A DNA stretch of 36,828 nt, from NCBI GenBank assembly GCA_033557685.1, contig JAWQRN010000132.1, positions 1 through 36,828 of the forward strand. The letters run 5' to 3'. Source of the DNA: Sperchopsis tessellata. Lineage: Eukaryota > Arthropoda > Insecta > Coleoptera > Hydrophilidae. A program made the translations under genes and the position numbers. A model generated the notes under the pieces. That model was not told the DNA's origin. It made no database searches and worked only from the letters and a program-made list of their open reading frames with translations. Below are positions 10,801 through 21,025 of the stretch, piece by piece. Numbering within the stretch: position 1 is the first letter of the stretch; each line of letters opens with the position of its first letter.

Positions 10801-12749
10801 ACGGGCATCGTTTATACATTATTAGGTGCTGAAATCTGAATTAGATTTATCTTATGGTGTTAAATTACTTTTTATATAACAATAATTATAATAAAATACA
10901 ATACATACGATTATGCTTTGGCATTATGTATGAAAACTGTCATGTGGGTGTGACCCCGCCCTCAGCCTATCCTACTTGTTTTTTTAGGTATCCAGTATTG
11001 GCCGGGTATTGCAATTGTCAGGCTTAGGGAAGTAAAAAAAAACTTTGGCAATTAATCTGAATAACCATTATTAACGCAGTAACACAACCATATCTAAATA
11101 ACACGAATATGTACGGATAACGTAATAATATATACATGTAAGTAATATATACATGTAAGTAATATATAATATAACTGTCAGTACTGAATAATCTAAAACA
11201 AAATTTCTTTACATAAGACAAAATTTTACTGGAAGTAGCTACTACTTACTGAAAATTTATTAGGTTATGGTGCAAAAACACTAACTTCTCACAGTTTTTG
11301 AAAAGTAGTCGATTACTATGGGTTTTAAAAAAAAATTCTGCTTAAGTTGTTAGTTTATTTAATGTCAGCCTATATTTCCGCTGCTATGGCCAATCACCGA
11401 CACCAGGGACTAGGCTTCACACCTGGGAATTTTGCCGCATCCAGTGTTCCAACTGCAATTAGGTTCTTTTATATGCACGTGGTCTTCATTGTGGTTACAA
11501 AAATCCGATCGCCTCTGGGTCTCGAACCCGAGATTATTGAAAGGTAAATCATCAGAATCAGAACTTGTTGCATTGTTAATTTCCTCAGTTATGTCACGAC
11601 TCTAAGTATTGGGCAAGAGTAACACTTCTTCTTTTACTTTTTTTCGTAATAAATAATAACCAATTTAAAACATGAATCTACATATCTTTCTTTTATATTA
11701 GATATTAGTATATCTTTCATTTTCCTAAACTAATTTAATGTGCTAAAATTTTAATTGAAAATCTTATAGAAAACAAGATGCAAGATCGCTGTTTTAGTTA
11801 AACAGAAATTTAACTATCTTTAAATAGGCACAAACAATTATTCACTAAGATTATATTGAGAGACACATTACTATCTGGTTTTTAAAATAAAACTGTTCCC
11901 GATGCATCTCTAATTTACCATCCTTATAACAGCATCAAATTCCTGAAGTAATTTGAATGCAAGAGAGAGAAAAAAATATAAGTTTATGGAAAACATATTT
12001 CAATGTAAAGTTATAGGTCCCTGTAGTGAAAACTACATCTTACAATGACCTTAAAACTTCACCTTTAAAATGCAATCTGAAAACATGCATTTATCTATAT
12101 ATTGAATTACAACTGTTTGACAAATAGATAACTAATATCTTACTTCTTGAGTCTAAAGGCAATAAAAAAAATTATAAGGTACATTTCATAAATAAGACGA
12201 GCTAAGGTCAATCCATGTGCAGTAGCTAAACAGTACTATAAGAGATAGGTACTAGTTATAGCAACAGCACAATTTTTACATAGTCCTTAAACATGTGTAG
12301 AACTGTCAATCACAGTGAAGTTGTTCAAATAATGTCAGCAAATAAATGTTTTTAAATGTCAACATTTGCAGCTTAACACACTAGAATAAAATACTTTTAA
12401 AATAATTACCTAATGATGATGAAGAAACTAACGATGGCAGAGACGCGTTAATAATTGAATCCTGCTGTAATTGTTGTTGCTTTTGCTGTTGACTTAATTG
12501 CACAGCAACTAAGGCAGCAGCTAAATTCCGATCTTCTTCAGTAAGATCTTGAGTGAGCAAATCTTCAGATGCATAATTAACTGGTATAAAATCTCCGGCT
12601 CCCAAATCCACAACAATGCCATTGTGATGTTGCAGCAAGTCAGTACTCAGCAATTGAGTATTATCCATCCTTTGCATAATAAACTGAGATGCTCCAACAT
12701 CTGGTATCGTTACGTTTTCTAATAATTCTCGACTTTCGTGGTTTTCCAT
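4520..12749 (-). CDS. C2H2/C2HC zinc-finger protein, five exons, possibly continuing beyond the left edge
   Basis: The exons are 12410-12749, 10236-10440, 7957-8266, 5379-5623 and 4520-4668; phases join without a break to give 416 residues. Residues 1-181 are acidic, with a Gln-rich run near 87-100 and no zinc finger. A basic cluster at about 189-204 (KKILPHKKRISRKLRK) could be a nuclear import signal. Four fingers follow: C215-C218-H231-C235, C250-C253-H266-H270, one beginning C305-C308, and C390-C393-H406-C410. Spacing between fingers is wide, not the tight tandem array of KRAB-type proteins. A nuclear DNA-binding role is inferred from the fingers. The start at 12749 is chosen because it is the first ATG and has A at -3 and G at +4. 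I cannot name the family member. Confidence 0.85.
4998..5237. mobile_element. Foldback MITE, family A, copy in zinc-finger intron 4
   Basis: The left end, GTTGTTTCCAGGTGAAAACC and on to CTGAGAAAT, is an imperfect inverted copy of the right end (ATTTCTCGGAGCCCCTACAC then GG...CCGAAACAAAT). The same terminal pattern, GTTTC(C/T)-GG-TG-AAACCGTG-A-AG-(A/C)TCTGA, ends the elements at 21111 and 35308. No coding capacity. Confidence 0.65.
5379..5623 (-). CDS. Zinc-finger gene exon 4: finger 3
   Basis: The exon opens with a His/Gln-rich helix (EAEQKQHHQEHH) followed at once by finger 3, CYKCHKSFRKQETLDHHLKT then FH, giving C-x2-C-x12-H-x4-H. The rest is an acidic, Ser-rich linker (FSETEDLMEGIQVN). 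The exon ends with two bases of a split Trp codon completed by exon 5. Confidence 0.87.
6115..7590 (+). pseudogene. Decayed CR1/jockey-like LINE: endonuclease end through early reverse transcriptase
   Basis: The plus strand reads TLILAGDLNN, SSASKIDYICSNESENN and VSEPGLSDHRAILC, the C-terminal endonuclease motifs (GD-N, K-IDYI, SDH). The linker FPYKTIKHNKKPWI follows in another frame near 6510-6570. From about 7170 come reverse transcriptase pieces: KNPTGVDALPVKIMN, LINESFEDVVFPTSMEF, then SKVVESLVKKLM and KYHLISEAQFGF, a stop, and RGLTNRDTAFHCLRKIYS. Many stops and shifts show it is long dead. It lies in zinc-finger intron 3, antisense to the gene. Confidence 0.8.
7854..7881. repeat. TA microsatellite
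   Basis: An uninterrupted alternating TA run in intron 3 of the zinc-finger gene, about 75 bases before exon 3. Confidence 0.9.
7957..8266 (-). CDS. Zinc-finger gene exon 3: basic region and fingers 1 and 2
   Basis: This exon starts with SDLRSSKK and a Lys/Arg-rich region, then finger 1 (CSLC, 12 residues, H, 3 residues, C) and finger 2 (CQLC, 12 residues, H, 3 residues, H). Finger 1 ends in Cys instead of His. The two fingers are separated by 14 residues with no TGEKP-type linker, so they may act independently. The exon ends at a GTAAGT donor (7951-7956). Confidence 0.88.
8400..9374. other. Intronic stretch without a clear gene, possibly the 5' part of the Penelope-like element
   Basis: Plus-strand frames at about 9020-9190 and 9202-9453 are moderately open but lack recognisable reverse transcriptase motifs. 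Nothing else is seen. Confidence 0.3.
9375..10165 (+). mobile_element. Penelope-like retroelement, 3' part with GIY-YIG endonuclease
   Basis: The open frame 9375-9926 carries the linker typical after Penelope-type reverse transcriptases (LPFFGEISYKIARLL, VISYRYVGTLSNLW). A GIY-YIG nuclease follows: CGTYILFYKHGVNYTGQS then ARSVSVRYREHL, where GTY and YTG stand for GIY and YIG and the R...EH motif is intact. A Glu in SEQLEIY fits the late catalytic acid. The frame ends at 9926. The trailing region has CTGATGATGGAGTG...GCTCTGAAACTGGT (about 10080-10112), a hairpin-like tail of the kind common at Penelope 3' ends. The reverse transcriptase itself is missing or unrecognisable. It sits antisense in zinc-finger intron 2. 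Confidence 0.75.
10236..10440 (-). CDS. Zinc-finger gene exon 2
   Basis: This exon encodes residues about 114-181: GKAASAINGGYLQIVESDSL, then an acidic stretch KSEEEIDNTLGHRDSEGEN. There is no zinc-binding residue pattern. Two AG acceptors lie 16 bases apart. Only the inner one, leaving the exon at 10440, keeps phase with exon 1; the outer one would bring an early stop. The donor GTAAG at 10231-10235 is canonical. Confidence 0.8.
11123..11172. repeat. Short tandem repeat of about 18 bp
   Basis: ATATATACATGTAAGTA is repeated head to tail (about 2.5 copies) in zinc-finger intron 1. Confidence 0.75.
11348..11545 (-). mobile_element. tRNA-derived SINE, copy 1 (internally deleted)
   Basis: On the minus strand there is a B-box GGTTCGAGACC (11518-11528) at the head, then the shared body ending in the conserved AAATTCCCAGGTG...CCTGGTGTCGGTGATTGGCC block and an A-rich tail. 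Compared with the copies at 13605 and 19542, about 90 bases of the middle are missing. Inserted in zinc-finger intron 1 in the sense of the gene. Confidence 0.75.
11546..12409. other. Intron 1 remainder, no recognised feature
   Basis: AT-rich sequence between the SINE and exon 1; no open frame or repeat of note. Confidence 0.4.
12410..12749 (-). CDS. Zinc-finger gene exon 1 (start codon)
   Basis: This exon encodes residues 1-113, beginning MENHESRELLENVTIP. It holds QFIMQRMDNTQLL, an acidic stretch DLGAGDFIPVNYASEDLL, LTEEDRNLAAALVAVQLSQ, and a Gln-rich run (QQQKQQQLQQ), then a Ser-rich end. No known domain is seen; acidic plus Gln-rich composition would fit a transcriptional regulatory region, which is inference. 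The donor is GT at 12408-12409. The reading frame is open upstream to a GTG at 12800 but has no further ATG. Confidence 0.85.
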
Positions 12750-13604
12750 TTTTGAATTTGATGTAAACAAAATTTGAAACTCCCTCTTCCTTAAGTTCAC
12801 GGATGTGTACTTAAAACTGGAATTCGACGTTTCAAGGTCTTTGATCCACGATTTACTAATAAATGAAAACTGCCATTCCGAAGAGTTATAGAGGAGTTTT
12901 AACGAAATATTTATTTATTGCATGCTTGAATGACTTACGAATAAGAGTTTACATCTCATAAATTGTTTTCCTTTTATCAATCTCGTAATATAACTCGCAT
13001 CACGATAAAGAAATGTGACAACACGGCCATAAAAACCGGATATACCATCATCTCCAAAGAGCCATAAGCAATTTATGCCCGGCAATTTCAAATTTGACGT
13101 TTTAAGACAAATTTAAAAACTTGTCACGATTTTATATTTAAATGATTGATGATATATAATAGTTACATATTAACAAAAGCACAGTTATATTTTTTTTATT
13201 CAGCTTATTTATAGTTTATTTGAAGTAAATTTTCCGCACTTTGAATTTTAAGAGTGAACTTAAAAATTACTTCAAAACATAGCACATTCACGGTAGGGCC
13301 AAATTGATATACTTCATTATTAGTGAAACAAGAACAGTTCTGCTAACTACTAGCAGAATATCCAGAATATTTCTGTACATAATCTAGTGACCATTCAAAT
13401 TGGTTATATGAACTGAAGCAAGATGCTTCATTAAGGTAAATTTAATTTTTATTAAACTATTCCTGAAATAATCAAAAGTTATCAAGAAATAACAGAGATT
13501 GCAAAATGCAGCATTCCTTATGGGATAACTATAAATGTGGGTTAACAGCCCATTAACTTTTAATGTGTAAGTAACTACTTCACGTATATTATTTACATAG
13601 AGCT
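12750..13604. other. 5' flank and untranslated region of the zinc-finger gene
   Basis: There is no coding sequence here. The region nearest the start codon is the presumed 5' untranslated leader. A somewhat more GC-balanced patch around 12990-13090 contains a CATAAA-like sequence on the minus strand that could be a core promoter, but no site is convincing. Confidence 0.3.
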
Positions 13605-13910
13605 TTGTTTTGTTTGTATATTTATTCAACTTTGACTTATTTTCGCTGGTATGGCCAATCATCAACACCAGAGATTTAGCTCGCATACCTGGGAATTTTG
13701 CAGCATCCAGTGTATCAACTGTAATTGAGTTCTGTAATGTGCATGTGGTCTTTATTTACCTACAATACACGGGACCCACAGTTTTACGTCTCTCCCGGAA
13801 GAAGAGTACCACAAAGACTTTTTCCTAATCACAAAAAGCCGACCGCCTCAGAGTCTCGAACCTGAGACTCCACACTTACCATTGACCTAACGAGACGGCT
13901 ACATAGGGCT
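13605..13910 (-). mobile_element. tRNA-derived SINE, copy 2 (most complete)
   Basis: Read on the minus strand, the head holds an A-box-like TTAGGTCAATGG (about 13879-13890) and a B-box GGTTCGAGACT (13852-13862), spaced as in tRNA genes. The tRNA-unrelated body includes CGGCTTTTTGTGATTAGG, GTGGGTCCCGTGTATTGTAG and CACTGGATGCTGCAAAATTC. The 3' tail is A-rich (AAATATACAAACAAAACAAA). It lies in the gap between the two genes. Confidence 0.8.
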
Positions 13911-13946
13911 TTACATATCTAATTTTAGTTCATTTAACTATTTAGG

Positions 13947-14389
13947 TCATGATGTATTATCTGAATTTTCACTTTCAAAGTCTCCGTTTTTCCTAGTGTT
14001 GCGGATGATCATTTGGCACAGATCATCTTGACAGGTTTTAGTTTTTCTAATAGTTGTAGTTCTGTTTCTTATATGGGTGCTCTTGTGCTTCTGATGGAGC
14101 GAATGGATGAGTGAGGTGTTCTGTTGATGGGATGTTGAGACATATTTTAAGAAGTTTTTATCCATAACTGAGTCAATGTTGAAATAGAATATCTTGTGAG
14201 TGGAGGTGGTTGTCCTCTACCTTTAGGTAAGAGAGCTGAGATGATTAAAAATGTCAGCATCCATATCATGACATAGAAGCTGTAAAAAATATCAGCACCA
14301 AGACCCTTTTATATTTAAAGCATATATTTGAAGTTTCTAGAAAAAAATTGGATTTCAGATTTCTTAAATGAGTGTAATTCAGTGATTGA
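13947..14389. other. Intergenic sequence, nothing supported
   Basis: A minus-strand frame at 13947-14165 is Thr/Lys/Asn-rich and unrelated to anything I know; the rest is AT-rich. Confidence 0.35.
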
Positions 14390-14830
14390 GTGTCAACATT
14401 ACTTTAAATTGAAATGCTCAGTGAAAACTGGTTCAACTGAGTGTTTGCAGTATGTTTATGATCAAATAAACAAACAGAAATTGGTCGTAGATATGAATTT
14501 TTAATTTTCCACGAGGCTTTGATACTGTTGATGCCGAATTGGTGGTGACAGACAGTCTACTATAAAATAACTGAATATATTCTTGACATAGTGTTGGGAT
14601 CTTTTATCTTCATATTGTATGTTAATCATCTTCTGTATAACATCTGTCATGGATATGGTTATAATGTTCGGTGATGATAGCTTTGTTGCTGTAGTGTTGA
14701 ATCCAAAACTGTTTTAGGTAATTTGGGAAATGTTTGATGAGTTCTGGGTCTGGTGTTCTAAAAACAGGTTGAATGTGTTTGGGTTTAAACTAACTCATTT
14801 TCAAGAGAAGTATAAGGGAAAAATATTTTT
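14390..14830 (+). pseudogene. Degraded LINE reverse transcriptase fragment
   Basis: In shifting plus-strand frames I read STECLQYVYDQINKQKLVVD, FSTRL-like and DTVDAEL remnants, then SFIFILYVNHLL and MFGDDSFVAVVLN. The last two match the QGS...FLF-IYVND and Y/F-x-DD regions. Multiple stops. This is a short 5'-truncated relic in the gap between the two genes. Confidence 0.55.
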
Positions 14831-15350
14831 ATACAACAAATCTTTCAAAATTATGAGTCAAAATTGATTTTTGAAATGTAAAGTTTAATTAATTTGGAAT
14901 TACATTAGGTGTTTAAACATAAATTTGATTTTGGATTTCTACAGTTATGTTAGAGAAATATATGGAATGATAGAGTAAATAGTATCTATAGCTCAACTTA
15001 CCGAACAAAGAAAGGAAATGTGTAGTATCTGCAATTTTTTGACGGAACTATTTTTTTCTATTGTACATAAATGTTGATATAAATATGTGGCTTTGTGTAA
15101 AGAGTACTAATGTCAGATTTGTACTTAAATGAGATATGTTTGAGTACTGAGTTTGACAAAAAAAACAAACAAGTAATAAATATTTTACAAAATATAATTT
15201 AACGTGTAGAAAGCCACAGAAATATAAAAGGAAATAGATCATGTGATTTCGGCCACACATAATTTATGTCTTGACACCAAAGTGTGTGTGTGTGTGTTAA
15301 TGTAAATTTAAAAATGGATTAAGGTGAAATTATTTCATCATTTTGAAATC
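14831..15350. other. Downstream flank of the dynein gene, no feature
   Basis: AT-rich; a short TG repeat is present near 15283-15297. No coding sequence. Confidence 0.4.
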
Positions 15351-15356
15351 TTTATT
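15351..15356 (-). terminator. Polyadenylation signal of DYNC2H1
   Basis: AATAAA reads on the minus strand about 51 bases after the TAG stop of the dynein gene. It is the first canonical signal downstream of the stop. It implies a short 3' untranslated region; the cleavage site itself cannot be seen. Confidence 0.6.
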
Positions 15357-15406
15357 ATGTGCGATAAAATCTACATATTATTAATTATAATTACAATTAA
15401 AAAAGA

Positions 15407-18400
15407 CTAATAAGATAAAAAGAATGCAAGTCCTGCTTGCATCCACGAATCTTTTTCTTTATCACCACTAGGTACTTGTAGGTTTATCAGTTGCTTTTCT
15501 CGATTGGATGTGAAATATAAAGGCACATCGAAATATTTTACCTCAATGGAACTTTTCTAAAATTAAACATATATACATATATAAAATTAGTTACTGGGAC
15601 AATATAGAGAAAAGGTACATTCACAAATATTGAAACCTACATATAGACTCTGAAATAAATTTAAAATTAACAACTTCAAAATAGAAACCAATAGTTTTTA
15701 GGTAAACTATGGCAATAGGGATAAATAATATTTACTTTCTTTAGTAGAATATTATGAACAAAAGGAATACGTAATTTGTAAATGATAGTTGTGTAACTTA
15801 CCTTGGCAGCCCAAGTGACATAGCAATTAGGAACTGGGTTAAAATTTTCAGTGTTTGATGAGCAAGCTGTTAAAGAAGATCCATCGAATAATGCACCCTC
15901 TATGAATAAACCTGTTAATATAATAGAACTTTGAGAAGATGGTTTCCAATCTGTTTGCAACACAAGCTCATCCATAGATATATTACATTTCCTACAAAAT
16001 GTAATAAAAAACTTACAAAATTAATCATGATAATCTGTTAACTATAAGAATTAAATATAAATCATTGCTTTAGTTTTTTTATCATGAATTTAAATTTCGT
16101 GTATTTACATTTTTTATTTTTATGGATTGTAGCTTGAATGTAACTTAATAAATATAATCAGTAGGAAGTAAGTCAATAAGCTCTTAACACATTCTTTGCC
16201 ACATCAGACTTATATGGTTGAAACCCTTAGTTTCAACCGACGTCTTATCAGTCATATATGGTTGATGATTCATATAAATATATTTGCAGTCCTGACTTAT
16301 CAGTAACAATCAAATGTTTTATAACATCTTTAGCATTTGCTCCACTCATTTGTTCCAATCATTGTGGTCTCAGGTCTTCAATATTTTAAAAGTGTTCAGC
16401 ATTTTATTTTTCCTTCTTCAATGTTTTCCTGTACTAGAAGAAAAATTCCCATTAGGATCCTTTACTGAATCGTTTGAGCAAAAATCTTAGCAGTTCAGGA
16501 GATGAAGTGTTAAAACACACAGAACACAATATAATGAACAATATAGAACTGATCTTGTTGAGTGTTAAAGAATACTGATGAACTAGAATGCTAATGTCTC
16601 ATCATGCATGTTGCAACAAGATCGCCTAATTACAACAAACTGATGCGTTCATATCGTATTGTTAATATGAAGTTCATATGATGTGTAATTTTTATCAAAT
16701 TTAAGACGTATCATTTATAAAGATGATATTACGTGATATTTTTTTGCTTTAATTTATTTCTAAATCGAGCATCTTTGATTTTCGCCCAATAAGTCGAGAG
16801 ATATATCAGCTGCTTTTGACCCATCATTTAATGATTGCCTTCCTCGTTGCCAAATTCAGCTCACATTTTTCTTTGATACACTGAATTTATTGGCAACAAT
16901 TTTGATTGAAGCGTGCTTAAGCTTGTTGTTATCGATGAGTGGGCAAATTGGGTTTCTTTTGAGGATTTCTGGCTAAAACATTGCTTTCATCGTCCATATA
17001 TGAGTCAACAATGAATTTAAAATTTTCTTCAAAAAACCCTTAACACGTTTCTTGCTATACGGCCCACCAGTGAATCATGACCCATTGGTGGGCCATGTAC
17101 TAGTTTTTGCAGCTTTTTTAAAAGGAGATTTTATTTATAATGTATGGTGCAATTTGGGGATTATTTATTACCAAGATTGAAAGTAAATATAGTAAAACAA
17201 ATATTTGTGCAAAAAGAAAATTGTTAATTTAAAAAATACCAAGTTGAACACATATCATAAAAAAGTTAATTTTCATGTTCGAATACTTGTATGTTTAGAC
17301 GCGCAGGTGTCGCAAGAAACGTGTTAAATGAAAATCTCTTAATGTTTACGAATAACGCAATAATCCAATCTTTTTGTAAAAAAATCAACTCACTATGAAT
17401 GTCAAATTTGACAATTATTTGTTGAAAGTCAAGATTATTTCTGGACAGAGGGAGTACAATGTTTGGATGATTGGACAAGAGAGATCGATGGGGGTAATCT
17501 AGTAAATGTCATCTACTTAGATTACGATAAAGCTTTTGACAAGGTATCTACACAAACTGGAACATTTTGGCGTTCGAGGCAAACTTTTTTGAGAGATCGA
17601 ACATAACGTTTAAAGCAAATGGTACCTATTCCAATCCATAAAAAGTCTTTGCTGATGTGGGCCTTTGCTCTTCATTCCCTATTTCAACATATCCAAGCAG
17701 ACCTTCAAACTATAGACATATGGACCATTCTATGGCAATTAAATTTGAATGAAAGTAGATATACTGTACTCAATTCAATTATGGACTATGCTGTAAAAGG
17801 TCTCCAGTTGAAGTCAGTAACTGGCAAAAGGATTTAGATGTTAGAATTTCATCAAATGTAAAATGGGAAGCACAAGTATCACATGTACCAAAGAGGGCTA
17901 ACACCCTCATTTACCAGTTATAAAAGGCATTTTCTAACAAATCAACGGATGTGGTCTGAAAATTTTACAGGACCTACATAAGGCCAATATGGAACATACT
18001 GAAATATGATCAGATAATTTGGAGTTTATACTTTGTCAAGATATAGAGCACAGAAAAGAGAAGCAATGGAAATAAAAATGCCTCATATGAAGAAAGATAT
18101 TGAAATCTTAATGTAACAAATTTAAAAGCAGAAAGAAGTAGAGGGGACTTAATTGATATATGTATATATATATATATATATATGTTGTGTACGTCTTTCT
18201 TTCTTGTTACGTATCTTCAATATTTGGTGGGTGTTGTATAAGTCACATGTGTTTTTAAAACTTATTTATTTGTACAAGAAAAACATGTTTACATTTAATA
18301 CACATTTATTGAAATATGTTTCTTTACCTTTTTCGAACAGCGCTTATTTGCCTTGTGTGCAGGACGGCTTCTTAGACGGGAAAGACAGACTTCTTTGCCA

Positions 18401-21025
18401 GTAGAAGCGTCTTTCATAAATATACACAAGTGCGAATGCTCGAAAAAGTAACGTTACACCCACTGGAGTACTTCTTCCAGTGGCGTAGAAACACGTTCGA
18501 TACTTCACAATATATATATATATATATATATATAGACTATTAAATGGGGTTTATTACTGTGAAGTATCGACCTTGCTTCCACTACTGGAAGAAGCACTCT
18601 AATGGGAATAATGGTACCTTTTCGTGTATGCACAATTTTGTACTTTATGAAGGACGCTTCTACATTAGGGAAGTCTATCTTTCAGAAACTTCTTGGTACA
18701 GAAGTCCAATAAGAGCTGTTCAAAAAGGTAAAACATACAAACATATTTCTGTAAATGTATATTATTTTAATTGCTTATAGATACTCATTATTTTTATTTC
18801 TATTAGGTTTTTCTTGTACACAATAAGTTTTCTGAATATGTGGTAATCCTTCCATACCCACCAAACTGAAGTTACGTTACAGGAAGTAAGAAAATATAAA
18901 CTAATAACAGTGACCTACGACTTGCAGTATTGCAACATTACAAAAATGAAAATAAAACAAAGATCATTGCACACCATTAGTAAGAAAGAACTTCTTCAGT
19001 AACCGAGTTGTTTATCAGTGGAATGATTTTAGTGAGGAAACTTTGACAGCTCTTAGAATTAACACACTTGAAAACCGATTAGACATGGATATAGAAGCTG
19101 TGAATTCATTTCATTACCTCGGGAGTGCATAGCACTGAGACTTTAATCAAATTTTGAATGCTCATAGTGATGAACAACCTGCAATGAGCTCATTGGCTAT
19201 GTCACACTTCATTGTAATAATAATTATATGCAATATATTCGATAATAACAAAAAATTGTCATTTCTGACGTCCCAGAATGATGTCGAACTGATATTTTAC
19301 CGGCAAATACTGATAATTTAACATTATAAAAATTATGTGATATCATATCATCATGTTTACTCATTCCTTTCGCTTAGTTTTAGGGAATTATACATACCCT
19401 TACGTTTTTATTTGAAAAACATTCAATATTAAAATAATTTTAAAGTTAGATGTGAAAAATTAAAGTAATGCTCCTAAAGTGCCACTACTGGTCAAGCTAC
19501 ATATCCCAAAAAAGTAATCATTTCATGACAACAATACTAAATTGTTGTTGTTTGTTTATTTGTTTATTTAATTTCTGCTGCTATGGCCAATCACCGACAC
19601 CAGGGATTAGGCCCTCACCTGGGAATTTTGCTGCATCCAGTGTTCCAACTGGAATTGGGTTCTTTTACATGCATGTAGTCTTCATTTTACCTACAATACA
19701 TGGGACCCACCGTTTTACGTCTGTCCCGGAAGACGATCACTACAAAGACTTTTCCCTAATCAGAAAAAGCCGACTGCTTGTGGGATTCGAACCCGGAACC
19801 CCACGCTTAGTAGCCTAGTACAATTTTGCACAATCTTGCTAACAAGATTTACTAGTAAAACACACACAGATATCGTCTACTTTCTCTTAAAGTATTCTGT
19901 TTGCATGTGGAGAAAGTAAAAACCAAAATACCTTGAACAGTCTTGTTTAACTGCCTGTAGAAATGTTTCAGGTCTAAATATATATGATAAATTAATAGGT
20001 GTTTTAAGGAAAGATTCAATATTTTTTTCCTTAGTCCATTTACTAATGTGTATGCTTTTGTTCATTACATTCCGCAAGAACGTGCTGGGATCTTTTGGTC
20101 CAGCCCACAATTTCAACCAGGTACTTGGTGTCTAGAACAAATATTTTTTTTTTATAGTAAATATCCAATATATTATTTCTATTGTTAACTTACCTGCAAG
20201 CTTATCAAACTCTTCGCAGTTAATAAATCCTGTTCATTAGCTGGAGAATTTCCTTTGACCAACCTATTTAAAGTAGCAAAACTTTTATGTATGTTCTGCA
20301 CCAAAACAACTGCGTTGCGAAATTCTTCTGATATAAATATCAGAATCGGTGACCCATTTTTCAATACATTTGGAATGCCCATTCTAATAAAATCTTGACC
20401 TTGATTAAGTTTTTTCCAAAGGATCAGGAAAGGTGCCAGTCCTTTTTGAAAATTTTCTTGACTGTTACTGGATGATATTGAATGGTATATTTCTAAATCT
20501 ATAAATAAGAATCATTGATAATAAATAAAAAATTAAACTGGCTGAACTTGCTGATTACTTTTTAGAAGTGAAATTATGTCAGACGACAAATTTTTTTCCC
20601 AAGCTCTGTCAATATTCTCAGGTAATCTAAAATAGGATGACAAATCTCTATTGGATAACTGATTAATAGCATTAAGGTAATCCTAAAAAAGAAAGGAACA
20701 TTAACAGAAATTAAACTGAGCAGTTTTGGGTTTAATGACTTTTGATTTAGTACCTGGAAATTTGATGATGTTGGCAATGAATTCACAAGACCAAGTGGTT
20801 TCCATCTATGGCTCAAAACTTCATCACAAAGATATTGCTGTAAGTATGCATCTAGTATAGCTAGATCTTGAATATTTTCAATTCGTCCACCATAAATTGC
20901 TTCAGAGCATAAGCTAATAATAAACTGCCATGGGACTCGAGTGCTAGGGGCTTGCCATAACTCTTCTGTAAGTCTTACAGCAGAAGTTAGATCAATATCA
21001 CTAAATTCATACCATTTTGACCATC
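15407..21025 (-). CDS. DYNC2H1: DYNC2H1 C-terminal domain exons and stop
   Basis: The exons are 20754-21025, 20559-20682, 20194-20498, 19932-20131, 15802-15991 and 15407-15556 (visible residues about 1129-1541). The block opens with WSKWYEFSDIDL and contains EAIYGGRIEN, the motif that ends AAA6 in dyneins. It continues through FRLPENI, LWKKLNQGQD, the helix-rich C-terminal domain and PSTWLKLWAGPKDPSTFL. The last two exons give ILTGLFIEGALFDGSSL and FDVPLYFTSNREKQL, ending with an Ala-Gly-Leu-Ala tail before TAG. Human dynein-2 ends in the same way, so the C-terminus appears complete. The intron 15992-19931 is swollen to 3.9 kb by mobile elements, while three neighbouring introns are 60-71 bp. 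Confidence 0.94.

Noticed and set aside
12750..12800. N-terminal extension of the zinc-finger protein from a GTG
   Set aside because: No ATG upstream in frame; the ATG at 12749 has a good context.
13852..13890. A tRNA gene
   Set aside because: A- and B-box sequences are present but the cloverleaf is not, and the unit recurs with a long unrelated body and tail: a SINE head.
13947..14165. Minus-strand 72-codon frame
   Set aside because: No recognised motif and no splice context; between a SINE and a LINE relic.
19468..19818. 116-codon plus-strand frame
   Set aside because: It is the complement of a tRNA-derived SINE; the same frame appears in part at the other two copies.
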